DNA of 64,000 nucleotides from Siphonodentalium dalli (lineage: Eukaryota > Mollusca > Scaphopoda > Gadilida > Siphonodentaliidae). Below are positions 35,618 to 49,100 of the stretch, in pieces (the stretch's first letter is position 1; each line of letters starts with the position of its first letter). A model generated the notes under the pieces. That model saw only the letters and a list, made by a program, of their open reading frames with translations. It had not been told where the DNA came from and did no database searches. A program made the position numbers and the translations under genes. The stretch is from NCBI GenBank assembly GCA_032622095.1, contig CP136067.1:197060052-197124051 (forward strand). Reading direction: 5' to 3'.

Positions 35618-36311
35618 ATTCAAGCCTTGAAATAGTGTCGGACATTTTCTGGAAGAGGTCCCCAGAGGGTGAATTTAGTGACTCTATCCCACATAGTGGG
35701 CGAGCATCACCAAATTCACCCTCTGGGGACCTCATTCTGCATGGCCTCATCTGCTAAGGGAGACATAGACTCATATTGAAGTTCCCAAATGGTGAATATT
35801 GTGATGTACACCCATTGGGATTATGCAATGTGTCGTCTGCCAATTTGGGGATATAGAGAAACTAAACTAAAAAAGAAATAGAATCTATGTGAAGAAGTTT
35901 TTATAGATAATAAAGAAACTTTCCAGAGAAGAAGAGGCCTAAGAAGAATGAGGTCCCTAGAGGGTGAATTTAGTGATGCTACCAAACAGCGCACCCTCTG
36001 GGGACCTCATTCTGCTTAGGCCTCATCTTCTGAGAAATATCTATAGTCTCAAATTAACATTGTTTTTAGTTACATTTCGTTTCTGTTCAGTTTCTATATC
36101 TCCTAATTGGCAGAAGTTAAAATGCATAATCGAGGTGCACAATGGGTGAATATCATGATCAAAAACTTAATTATAGCAGTGGCCTGAGCAGAATGAGGTT
36201 CACAGAGGGTGAATTTGGTGAAGCTAGCTCACTGTGCAGGATAGCGTCACTAAATTCACCCTCTGGGGACCTCATTCTGATAATGACAGACACCCTATTT
36301 CAAGGCTTGGA
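35618..36311. repeat. cluster of three family B palindromes
   Basis: Stems at about 35621-35742, 35946-36022 and 36187-36311, the last keeping the outer end tatttcaaggcttgg. The spacers resemble those at 3760-3960. Confidence 0.75.
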
Positions 36312-36376
36312 TTCATTGATATGTATATTTTCCGACAAGCTGAAAATTCTTGAACCTAAACTAGTTCCCTGGCTTA

Positions 36377-36589
36377 CATTAATGCCCTAAATAATCGACT
36401 CCTTAACCACAGCAGAATTATGGGTAACTTTTCAGGTTTTAGTCGGAAATATGGCTTGTTGGCATTCATCGGAAAGCTCTCAGGGAGAGCTTTCCGATGA
36501 ATGCCAACAAGCCATATTTCTGACTAAATCCTGAAAAGTTACCCATAATTCTGCTGTGGTTAAGGAGTCGATTACTTAGGGCATTACTG
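36377..36589. mobile_element. family A palindromic MITE flanked by 55-bp direct repeats
   Basis: A full copy with TA ends. The sequences just outside (36321-36375 and 36591-36645) are imperfect direct copies of each other. It sits immediately beyond the MyD88 stop codon. Confidence 0.85.
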
Positions 36590-36674
36590 TATGTATATTT
36601 TCCGACAAGCTGAAAATTGTTGAACATAAAATAGTTCCCCGGCTCAGATCATCATCTCTAACATCGTCAATGTG

Positions 36675-37105
36675 TCAAACAAGGTAGAATCCATTATCGT
36701 CAGTTATCTGATCTTCATGGTTGCCTTTAGGCTTTAGCTGTCTCCTTGACGACTGTATTGGTGTAGTCTGTTGTTTCACTATCTCAATCTTAGGACCAGC
36801 GGTTATGCTCCGTATTTCCTGTGTTTGGCTACAAGATGGTCCTGGAAACGGATGAACAGAGGCTACTGTACTAAAAGTGCATGCTGGACTCGGACTAGGA
36901 GAAGCGCATCTCTTTTGAAGTGTTGTACTTTCGGACCTGGTTTGTATTTTCTTCAGATGAGCCAGTGCCACGTTTATGTTTGGAGATGATACTGCACTTG
37001 TTTCTGATAGTTTTTGATTGGACGACTCATTACATGGCGTGGGAGATGACCTAGTTTGAGCTTCTCTGATTGTCGATGAGCTACTATTTCTTCTGGACTG
37101 CTGAC
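36675..37105 (-). CDS. MYD88: MyD88 exon 7: Ser-rich C-terminal tail and stop
   Basis: A 431-nt exon after acceptor tatttccag, ending in TGA at 36675-36677. It encodes 142 residues rich in Ser, Thr, Gln and Pro (RRNSSSSTIREAQTRSS, RCASPSPSPACTF) with a basic patch SSRRQLKPKGNHED near the end. I saw no P-x-E-x-x-(aromatic/acidic) TRAF6-type motif by eye. The palindromic MITE at 36377-36589 follows the stop by 86 bp and may lie in the 3' UTR. Confidence 0.9.
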
Positions 37106-40100
37106 CTGGAAATATATTTAGATTAAAGTGATGTGGAACACTTAGGTAATCGAATAGGAAAAAAACACGTATTTTGTCAAAGTAGTTAAAGATGCATAAT
37201 CCGAATTGACGCTCCCAAATTACTATTTCTTTGGATTCAGGGGTAAAAAATATTTGATTCAAGTCGAGGAACCCACCCATCAAAGCTCAGAGTGATCAGA
37301 TATAGATTTTTGAAATTTGTTATTTCCACGAGTTATGTAATTTCTGGCAGTCTGGCAATTATTCATCAAGCCGACAGTCTCAGACCAAATTGCAGATGAA
37401 GATGGATAACTCTAAAATCAAGTGGCTTTGGGTGTTAAATATTTAAAAATCTGGCATGTACACTTGTCCCCATTGTTATGAATAGACTCGTTCTATGTTT
37501 AACAAAAAGATTGAAGAGAAATATAAAGAATTAAAAACTTAGACAAAGCTGCGTCTTAGGATGGAATTAATTGATGGGCTGGTGGTGTTAAATAAATGGT
37601 CGTTGAACTTATTATCTGAACATTTTCTAAGGGAACCACTTGTCAATGAGTATTTAGTATTAGAGGGTTAAAATAACTTACTCTCAGGTATATTGGATGC
37701 CGCTGTTGAGTATGATGCTGACGATGAGTCGGAGAGAGACTCTATACTTTCGTATGTCGGGTCAGATGATTCCCAGTTCACCGATCCATCAAAACTCAAA
37801 CTGGTTGATCGCAAAAAGGTCTCATTGGTTATCATGACTTCTTTGGTGTCAAATGGTGCTGTAATAGCACTTGCTAGTCGTTCCCATGACCATCTCATGA
37901 GATCTGGCTTGGTAAAGTCACAGATTGTAACAAATCGGAGTATCTCTGGAAATGGGATGTTTTCTAACAAAACCGGAATGAGCTTTTTACTTCTTGCACC
38001 TGAAAAATAAGAAAAGAAGTTGACGAGGCTGTCAATTTAGTGAACGTTCAGACGACCACGATTCAATCGTAAGTGGAAGGATTTCCGTCGTAGAAAGTAA
38101 CCGGTAGTTAGACTGCGCATGCTCACGTAAAAAAAAAATCAAGCACTGTTTGATTTTAGATTCGACATCGTGGCGTATCCTTGGATACCTCCACTTGCGA
38201 CGTAATCGCAGTCGTGTGTATGTAAAAATTGCGGCTGGAAAGATCGCAGGGTAGTCAATCACATGCTTTACAAACAACCTATGATATCATCGTGTACGAC
38301 GACATCGCAATCGTGTGAACAAACTATCCACAATCTCGTCGGGCCCTGATTCCTCCACTTATGTTTGTATCGTGGTCGTCTGAACGTTCACTTAGTGTTG
38401 TGTACGTCACAAGGACCAGCCCAGAGGTTGCAAATTGGGAGAAGTCACTTCTTCATGTTTGGTTATTAGGGAGAAATGAACTGTTATCATGGAGAAGTAA
38501 TAACGGCTGAAGTTCAATTCACACGCCAGCCAACATCACACTTCTATAATCTAATAAGTTTTATGAAACTCAAGAGCCCAATTATAAACCATTATCGTGA
38601 GTAAGAACACCATTATATTAAATCAGTAAATATACTTTAAAATCAGCTGTTGGAATATGAGAGAGAAGTCATTCCTCCCTGGGACAAAAATAGGGAGAAG
38701 TGGGACATTTTAGGGAGAAGATGTCTCCCAAGTCACCCTCTAGGCTGGTCCCTGTCTCCCAAGTCACCCTCTAGGCTGGTCCCTGTAGTACGACCATGAT
38801 TTAACTAATAATATTTGAATATGGCTTGTGCTTTTTGTAAATTTGATAAAAGAGAGATATTTCATAACAAGACAGTCAAAGACTGTGGGGTCGCTCACCA
38901 GACTGCAAAGACTGATAAGACTGTGACTTTGGAGACCATAACAGTTAGAACTTTTCATAATCACTTTAAAAAAGTAGATCTAAACAGGATATGTAGATAG
39001 AGAGGCTTCATGTACCAACTGTACGCTACTGATCACCCCTCCCCCTCCTCCAGCTCATGTCCCTTCCCGATCAGGCTCCAGACTCCCCAGTCTTAGATTG
39101 GCAACTGTCATCTCAAACTTTCTCTATTGTTGCAAATTTCCAATCTCACAAGCACCTTTTTATAAAACTATTTAGACATGTTTGAAGCCCAATTAACCAT
39201 GGACCCAAAAACAGCATATATGTATGTCAGATTAATCAGTCAAGTAGTTCCAAGGTAGATGTTTTAATGAATTTTGTATTTTAATGATTTTATTAGACAC
39301 AAAAGTGTTAAGTCCCCATAGCCCGGTCATTTCTTAACAGGTTGCCTTATGTTAACAAATCTGAATCTCAGTCACTAAAGGATCCTCCATACTATATGTA
39401 AGCTAAATAGTCCAACCTCTCTTGAGAAGACATTTTAAGTATTACTATAGAGGCATACAGTTATGTATCGGGTCCCACCCTATATCTGATGGTAGATGAG
39501 AAGAAGTCGTTTTTAAGAATTACCATGGAGGGCAAGAGTTATGGCCCTGGCTTCACAACCATTTGAAAGAGTGACCTCATTTGAACAAATCTGAATATGA
39601 ATCACCTAGGGAAAATCCACACCAAATATGAACCCATTCAGTCTTATGATCTAGAGAAGATGTTCACAGAATTGTTGACAGATTGATGGACAGACAGAAA
39701 GATGAACAGGTGACAGATGAGAAGTGATGACTATAGCTTCGTCTCAGGTGAGCTCAAAATTACATTTCATTGAACAAATCTGTAAATCACCTCCCCAACA
39801 CTGTGGGGACATCCCTGCAAGAATATGACATTATCTTATTATACCAGTAGTGTACAGCATAGATACAGGTAGTGTGGGTGGGGTCTCTGCCCCTAATTGA
39901 ACAAAATGAATCCCCATCTCTGATATCTATTCATCTTATAATTATAAACATTCGCTTTTAAGAGTTGAAGTTAATTGATTTACCAAAAAGGCCCCCATTG
40001 GAACAGATCTAAACATGCCACCCAAGGACCCTGCATACACAAATATAAGCTAAATAGACTTGATGGTTCTTGAGTAGAAATAGTTGTTAGAATTACTATG

Positions 40101-43100
40101 GAGGGGAAATGTTATGGCCCTGGCACCCCTCCTATTTGACCTGGTGAACTTATTTGAACAAATCTGAATGTGAGTCACATTCAGGTAAGGAATTCATATA
40201 GATCTCTAGAAGAAAACAATTGTTGATGGATGGATGGACAGAACAATGGATGGAAGGACACTCCAACAGACCAACAGATTTAATCCAATATACCCCCACA
40301 CTTTTTTGTCCATAATAAGGTATAATGAGGTCACATAGCTAAGTGGTTAAGAAAATAATATTGGAACAGCCAAGCATGAATTTAGTGTGTCTGAGGTCCC
40401 AAAAGGGTGAATGTAGTGATGCTATTCTGTAAGGTAGGCTAGCATCACCCATTTAACACCTCAATTATGCATTTTAAAATCTGAACAGAAGGGAAAAGAG
40501 CTGCTAAAAATGTCAATTTGAGACTCTAGATACTTCCCAGAAGATGAAGCCTAAGCAGAATGAGGTCCTCCTAGGATGTATTTGGCGATGCTAGCCTCTG
40601 GGAACCTCATTCTACAAATGCCAGACACACTTAAAGCTCTGGGAAAATGAATTTAATCTGATATTAATGACCATTGTATTGTAAACAATGATGGTGCTAC
40701 TGACAACTTCAGAAAACAAATGTACAACACCATTAATCTCATTTAAATTATGAATGACATGAATACACTCCCTGGGGACTCTGCCTATAGCTATAGAAGA
40801 TCTCTTATATTTCTATCTGGCCCTGATTATAAACAACATGTGTCATGTCTGTCAGTTCAGAGCAGAGTTGGCTTGTAATGGGAATGCACAGATACTAGTA
40901 TTAAAAGGAATTTACTGAACATTTCTGTACATCTGTCTGTTCATCTTTTCTCCCAAACCCCTGATTTCAACCAAATTTAGTGGGGAGACTAGATGTACCT
41001 AACCCCCCCCCCCCGAAGATGTAATGTCACAAGTTCTTCAAAATTTTAATTAAATGTTTTTTATTTTATTTAATAAAAAAAAATATTTCTTAAAAATAAA
41101 ATATATATAATTTTGTTTTTTTTTGGTTAAATTGAGCAATAAGTTAAATCTAAAAAAAAAAATATTTCTTCAGATTTATGTCCATAGCCCCACCCACATT
41201 TGACCCAGTGACCTCATTTGAACAATCTGAACCACAGTCACTCAAGGTACCCTCATACCAAATATGAACCCAATCGGCCCGACAACTTCAGAAAAGAAGT
41301 CGTTTTAAGAATTACTATGTGGAAAAATAGTTATGGTCCTGACATCAAAACTATTTGACTTGGTGACCTCATTTGAAAAAATCTGAATAAGAGTCACCTA
41401 GGGAACATCCACACCAAATATAAACCCAATCGGTCTGATGGTTTCAGAGGAGAAGATGTTTAAAGAATTGTTGACGGACGGACGGATGGACAGACGGACG
41501 ATGGACGAGTAGTGATGACTATAGCTCCACCGGAGACTTCGTCTCAGGTGAGCTAAAAATGATTCAAAACCAGTGTCACACTAACTTTGTTTTTCTGAGG
41601 AAATAACATACCTCGATCCGCACGAATGATTATTCACGATGCTGTACTACAGTAATTCTCTCAGTGAGAGCTTTCCGATGAATGGCAACAAGCCATATTT
41701 CCGACTAAATCCTGAAAAATTACCCATAATTGTGCTGTGGTTAAAGAGTCGATTATTTAGGGCATTACTGTACAAGGAAGTCAATTAACATTCAATCACT
41801 CTAAATATTGTTACGAAGGAGAGATTTTTTGTTACATTAATGTCATCTAGAAAGGCATACCTGTGCCATTACTAAATAAAAGATCAGCCGACCACAGTGT
41901 CCCCCGACAACGTGGCAAGTCGATGCAAAAGAAATTATAAAAATGTTGAAATCTTCTAAGTCGAAAGGGTATATAAAAAATATTTTTTCCTAACCGTCCT
42001 GAACTGTCAAAAATATTTTTCCATCATCTATATACATGTTGCACATCTTCAATATATGGGCAACAATAATCGGAAGTTTCAAATCTCTAGGATGAAATCT
42101 GTAGGAGATGATTACACCATGAAGGTACACAAAAGTGTGATGGACGGATAAGTTAGTATTCAGCCACTATGCGAACTGTCAGAATATAACATTCTACTAA
42201 CATCGCTGAAAATATGAAGCAAATCTACTGTCAGAATCACTCCATGGAAAACACCGTCTAAACTATGCTGAATTGTAAATAATTACTACTCGATTCGGGA
42301 CGAATATATTGGTCATAAAATAACGAAATTGATTTCCACATCGAGAGTCACTACATTGAATTAATATATAAGAATGACGGTGCGTGTTTGTCAATTTAAA
42401 AAAATAACTACTCTGAACAAGATTATTCTCCATTTCTATTTGATCACCCTACCCGATGATTGGTTCACTGTAACTTATGCATAAGACTTCTTACCTGGGG
42501 CAAGAGCATGAGCAAATTTAGTCTGGAAGTCACACTGTGTGCTCCTTAGGTAACTGGACGACAATATGATTATCATTCTCTTACACCTGAAATCAAATCA
42601 GATATTTTAACCCTTTTTGATTGAAATCACCCATTCAGTTATAAAAGTATACATTGGAATGGTTCATTACTCAATTGGATTGGGTATATTGGTGACACAA
42701 GTGCAGAAAGCTGAGAAAAAACCAAATCAATTAAATGTCCAGATAGATCACATTATACACGACATATTCCATATTATATACCATAATACACAACATATTC
42801 CATATTATATACCATTATACATGACATATTCCATATTATATACCATTATACACGACATATTCCATATTATATACCATTATACACAACATATTCCATATTA
42901 TATACCACGACATATTCCATATATATGGAAGAGGAACCAAAAATATTCCATAAGAATACGGAACAACTGAGGCCAAGGATTGTCCAAAAAGTTACAGAGA
43001 TTCTCATATTCACACCAAGACACACCATTATTTACCCAGAATGCAATATAATTCATAACTAAGAGACAAAGTTATTCCCCTTTGATTGAGAATAATAGCC

Positions 43101-46100
43101 TTACAGTAGAGACCAGATCAAAATTAACAGAACACACTTCAGTACCTTGACAAAACAACATGTTTGCAGTTTATTTGAACGAAAGTTGATGCATTATTTT
43201 GGAGCTTCCTCTTTCAAATGGTATATACTATGGAATATGTTGTATATATTGTGATCTGGGCATTCAAAAATTAAGTGGGCCTTTACTGTGTCTTCAAAAT
43301 GTGACGAGAATTATTAGTCCTTGTTGTTGGGGTGTTCCCAGAAAGAGAGCCTTTAACTCTTTCAGTGACAAGGGCCGATCTCATCGGCCCTAATTTACGG
43401 TCTGTAGAGTGCCAAGGCTGATAAAATCGGCCCTAAATTTGTTTTGGGTATGCTTAAGTATACTATAGCGAATTTAAAAACAAACTGGATTAAACCTTAG
43501 GGGCATGTTATAACTCAAAGCTATCACCAAGTATTCATAGTAATAATTTTGATGCCCATGAAAAACTTAAGATTCCCTGGCACTAAACCTACAAAATAAG
43601 TCTGGCACTGAAAGAGTTAAAGAATATAAGAACAAATTATTAAAATTGTAAAAAATTGTAAAAAATAATAACAAATGATGAAAAATTGTTAGGCTAATGC
43701 ATTCTCTTATATATGCGAGGCGACCTATATATAAGAGAATGCATTGTCACAGGGTATATGGGTTGATACAAAAATCGGACTTGGCACTGAAAGGGTTAAT
43801 ATAATAATGTTCACAAATTCAAACCAACAATGTTGAAGTCTGACAATCAAATGATTGAACTAATTCTGAATATCAACACAATCAGTTAAAATTTAAAATA
43901 AGTGAACAAATTGAGATCCGACAACCATTGGTTGAGACATCTACCCAGAGGGACGGACAGACAGATGGAGGATTGATCATGGGGGTATAATAAATGAATG
44001 CACATTAGTCAAATAGATAAACCAGTATACCAACTACAGGTATGTCCTAATTAATCGACTCCTTAACCACAGCAGAATTATGGGTAATTTTTCAGGATTT
44101 AGTCAGAGATATGCTTGTTGCCATATTTCCGACTAAATCCTGAAAAATTACCCATAATTCTGCTGTGGTTAAGGAGTCGATTATTTAAGGCATTATTGTA
44201 TTCACCGAGGTCATCACTCATCTATGTTGTTTAATAAGTATATATATTACCTATCCTGTATGAGTTTGGCACTGATGGAGTATTTGGACCCTCCAGGCAA
44301 GTCGTCTCTCATTGGAACAAGCAACTTGAGTTTATGTGGTTCTACTTCCAACTTATCGATCATCTTCTGTACAAATCTCAGATCATCAGTGTTCTCGGGG
44401 TTATAGCAGACAAATGCATCATACAACTGACCAGGTCCATCTCGCACTGTTGATCAAATAGGCAGCATTAGTGTATATCTCAGGTTAACAAGTAATTTTG
44501 GGGAGATAACAGTTCTCATTAGGCCAGTTGATCAAATTAAAAAGCCAGTATAGATAATTTACAATATTTTTTTACCCTGTGCCAATGCATTCTCTTATAT
44601 ATGCGAGTCGACCATAGGTCGCCTCGCATATATAAGAGAATGCATTGGTCTAACAAATTTTTATAATTTTTTTAAAATAAATGTTTCTTAAAATTTTTAG
44701 GACATAAAATAAAAAACATCCATTACCCTGCAGGGAGACCCACACATATATAGAAGCATATAGAAGAGTGTCGTCTGCTCATGTTTGTCTGGGGCTCTGT
44801 ATGGGTGAAATTATAAAATTGTTAAAGAATACAAGAAAAAATTATTAAAATTGTAAAAAATTGTTAGGCCAATGCATTCTCTTATATATGCGAGGCGACC
44901 TATGGTCGACTTGCATATATAAAAGAATGCATTGGCACAGGGTATATGGGTTGATACAAAAAAACATTTTTGTTGAGATTTGACGATCTCTACGAGAGCG
45001 CACCAGTCATACTTCCTTTCTGACTATGTCACCGGCTGGGTACTAGTCTATGTTGCTATATTTAGCATGGGATTTTCCAGCAAAAATGGCGTAATGACAG
45101 AATGGAAAATCAGAGCGATAGTTTAGTTGATGATTTTCGCAAGCTACCCGTCAAAATTGCAGAAAATTAGAACTCTTGTGTTTGACAAGTTAAATTTTTT
45201 TTAGAACAGATTGACACAGCATAGATCAGTAATTTGTGATAAAACATTTCTTTACTGAATACTCATTGGCAACTAGTTACCTTTGGCAGCCAAAATTTCC
45301 CGCCAATCAATAGGAATCCTTATGCACTTGTACATGTGCAGTAATTCCCTAAATAAGCGACTCCTTAACCACAGCAGAATTATGGGAAGTTTTTCAGGAT
45401 TTAGTCGGAAATATGGCTTGTTGCCATTCATCGGAAAGCTCTCACTGAGAGCTTTCCGATGAATGGCAACAAGCCATATTTCCGAATAAATCTTGAAAAA
45501 TTACCCATAATTCTGCTGTGGTTAAGGAGTCGATTATTTAGGGCATTACTGTATTATCTTATCAAAGTTATCATCTGTCTGTCATCTGCTTATATTTCCT
45601 GAACATTTCTTCGGATGGATAGACCATTTAAATGTACATGTATACATTACATGTATATTAACCCTTTCATGAATGAAGAATCCTTAAATTTTGTAAAAAC
45701 CCTATGCCGATGCATTCTCTTATATATGCGCGTCTCCCATAAGAGAAAACATTGGCCTAACAATATTGACCATAACTGTGTAAACCAGTGCATTTTCTTA
45801 TACATGTGGGGCTCCCTAAGGAAGACTTGCATATATAAGAGTATGCACTGGCACAGGGTCTTTAATGCTGCACCCGCACAGCTCCTGTCATGAAAGGGTT
45901 AAACTAAACCTGAGAATATGTTCAGGAAAGAAGGTGTTAATGTCCTATCTTATCCCTCCTTTCATATTACATAGAAATACCGTAACTCAGGGGTACAAAT
46001 GAACCATGACCATTTACCCCTTTCAGTGCCAGGTCCGATTTTTGTATCAACCCATATACCCTGTGCCAATGCATTCTCTTATATATGCGAGTCGACCGTA

Positions 46101-49100
46101 GGTCGCCTCGCATATATAAGAGAATGCATTGGCCTAACAATTTTTCATCATTTGTTATTATTTTTTACAATTTTAATAATCTTTTCTTATATTCTTTAAC
46201 AGACTTATTTTGTAGGTTTGGTGCCAGGGAATCTTACGTTTTTCATGGGCATCAAAATTATTACTATGAATACTTGGTGATAGTTTTGAGTTATAACATG
46301 CGCCTAAGGTTTTATCCAGTTTGTTTTTAAATTCGCTATAGCATGCCCAAAAAATTCAACCCAAAAAACAAATTTATTTCTTATTTTTTTTAGCCTAAAA
46401 ATATTTATTTATTTTTTTTTTTAAGGGCCGATTTTACAGACCGTAAATTAAGGTCGATGAGATCGGCCCCTGGCACTGAAAGGGTTAATACCAGTACCGA
46501 CTGGTACTGATGCAGAAATTATTGCAGTGAGGTTCAGATAATTGAATACATACCATCTTGTATCGTCATGAATTTAGATTCATCAAAGTCCATATCAGAT
46601 TGCTCTGTAACAATCATTGGCGTACAAGTCGATACTGGAAACAAAAGAAGAGATCACATTAATTTATTTAACTATGGTAGGATGGTACATGTATATGCTT
46701 TTGATTTATAATAAATCATTCCAAAAATGTTAAGTGTTAAGCAAGCTGTTTCAGCATAGTGCACCATGTTGAAAACTGGAATATATGAAACAAGAGCATA
46801 GATGGGGCATGGCAAAATATGCTTGTCGTAATTACAACAAAGGGCCATAACTCTGGTGAAAAATGGCAGGCAGAGCCCAAATTTGAATGTGACATATATA
46901 CCAAATTTCAATGCATTCAGTTCAGACTTACTAAAGTTATCATCCGGAAACAAAATTGTGTGCAAATCCAACAAAAAGGGTCATATCATTGGTAAAAATT
47001 GGAGGGCGGAACACAAATTTCGTGCTAGTAAACCCATATACCAAATTTCATTCCATTCAGTTGAGACTATACTATCGCTACACTTCAGGTTTGTCTATTA
47101 AAGTTTACATATAACATCATGCATTCGTTGTAGTTATTCCTTTAATACTTTATGTTCGGTCGAGCTTAAAGGGGTACTGTACGCCACATGTTGTTGTTGG
47201 TTTCTATAGTCTCCGAGTCGGAGAATAAGGTAACAATTTTTCCATTATTTGAAAGTCTGTTGAGTACGAAGTCATGTTACGGATGACAAATTTACCGGAA
47301 TGCAAAAATAAAAATTGTCGTTGTCGAGTAATTTTTGTAAAGTTTTCAACCAAATGAATCAAATAAAAGTTATATTATATGCATACTAGTCCCATATAAT
47401 CATTTAAATTATTGTATCGTCGCTAGTCAGTGAGTGGCTTGAGTGTTCTCCCCGTATCATCATAATATTTTAAGCAATCGTGTGTGCGATCGGTTTAAAA
47501 ATCCAGTATCCCTCAATTACTATTTTTGATTACGTAATTTAATTGACGCCATTTTATGGCACCAGTCATAAATTCAATTTATATCAAATTATTAACTTTT
47601 AAATTATTAAATTTTAAGATAGCCTATTAACCTGAGCGTTTACAGAATACATCTTCGACTCAAATTACTTATGTTTCTATATATTATCGATATTAGATCG
47701 TTGTTGTCACCGGAAATTTAATGAAAATGGCATACAGTACCCCTTTAAAGCGAGTTAGAACATAATTAAAGTTATCCGGAAACAAATAAAAAGTGATTAG
47801 CAGACGGTCAGGAGGATGGACAGACCAATAACATACAATAATGCGCTAAATAATCGACTCCTTAACCAAAGCAGAATTATGGGTAGTATTAGGTACACTG
47901 AGATCTTTCCGATGAATGGCAACAAGCCATATTTCCTACTAAATCCTGAAAAGTTACCCATAATTCTGCTTTGGTTAAGGAGTCGATTAATTAGAGCATT
48001 ACTGTATGTCCCGTTTGAAAAAAATGTGCATATAAAAACTACTAAGGCATTGAAATGGAATCCTTGTGTCCTTGATCCCTTTCAATACTAAATATGCATT
48101 GATGAGTAGTTCATTTTGGAAATGTACATATAATAAATTCTTGTATTTAATATCTGTCTGTTTTATTACCTGAACACCCCTCCAAAGTAATCCCCATTCC
48201 TAAAATAAATAACTCTAAGGAAATAACAAACTATCGTCCAATTAGTATCCTACCATCTTTCTCTAAACTGCTTGAAAAAATAATGCAAAAACGACTAGTA
48301 GATTTTCTAAATGAACACGAAATCTTAAATAAACACCAATATGGATTTAGACCAAATCACTCAACATTTCATCCGATAATGCACCTTCTAGATCATCTCG
48401 TTAAAAATAACGATATACCGACACGGGATTCCACCTTAGCCGTATTTATCGATTTATCAAAAGCATTCGATACGATCGACCACAACATATTAATATCGAA
48501 ACTTGACCACTATGGCATCAGGGGTGTAGCGATGTCATGGTTCCATAGTTATCTGAATGATAGGAGGCAATACGTTGAATATAGTGGGAGTACCTCTAGC
48601 CTAATGAATACATCCTGTGGGGTCCCCCAAGGCTCAATTTTAGGGCCGATAATTTTTTTAATATACGTGAACGACATGGTAAATTCCACAACAATGGACA
48701 TCTTATCGTATGCCGACGACACCACACTGTTCACAAGCGGTAAAGATGGTGAACTAGTATACAGTTATGCCAACAAAGAATTAGCCAATGTATCCGATTG
48801 GTGCTGCTGTAACAAACTTTCAATAAATATTAATAAAAGCAATTATATGCTTTTACACCCACAAAACAATGACAAAAAATGGAATACTTCGAAATTAAAG
48901 CTGAATAACATTGAACTAAACCGAATAGGGAATCTTGGGCGTGAATCCTCGACAAAATTTTTAGGCATCCACATTGATGAGAACTTGACATTCAATAAGC
49001 ACATATCAGTAATCTGCTCGAAAATATCACATGCAATCTACTGCATGAATAAGGTGAAACATTTTTTCCCAAGTAAAGCATTGAAAACATTGTACTATGC

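Noticed and set aside
37106-37283. 5' extension of the MyD88 exon 7 frame with its own ATG
   Set aside because: It lies in repeat-derived intron sequence; a good acceptor at 37106 with correct phase marks the true exon start.
42617-42970. 117-codon frame rich in HIIYH repeats
   Set aside because: It is a translation of an AT-rich minisatellite within a MyD88 intron.
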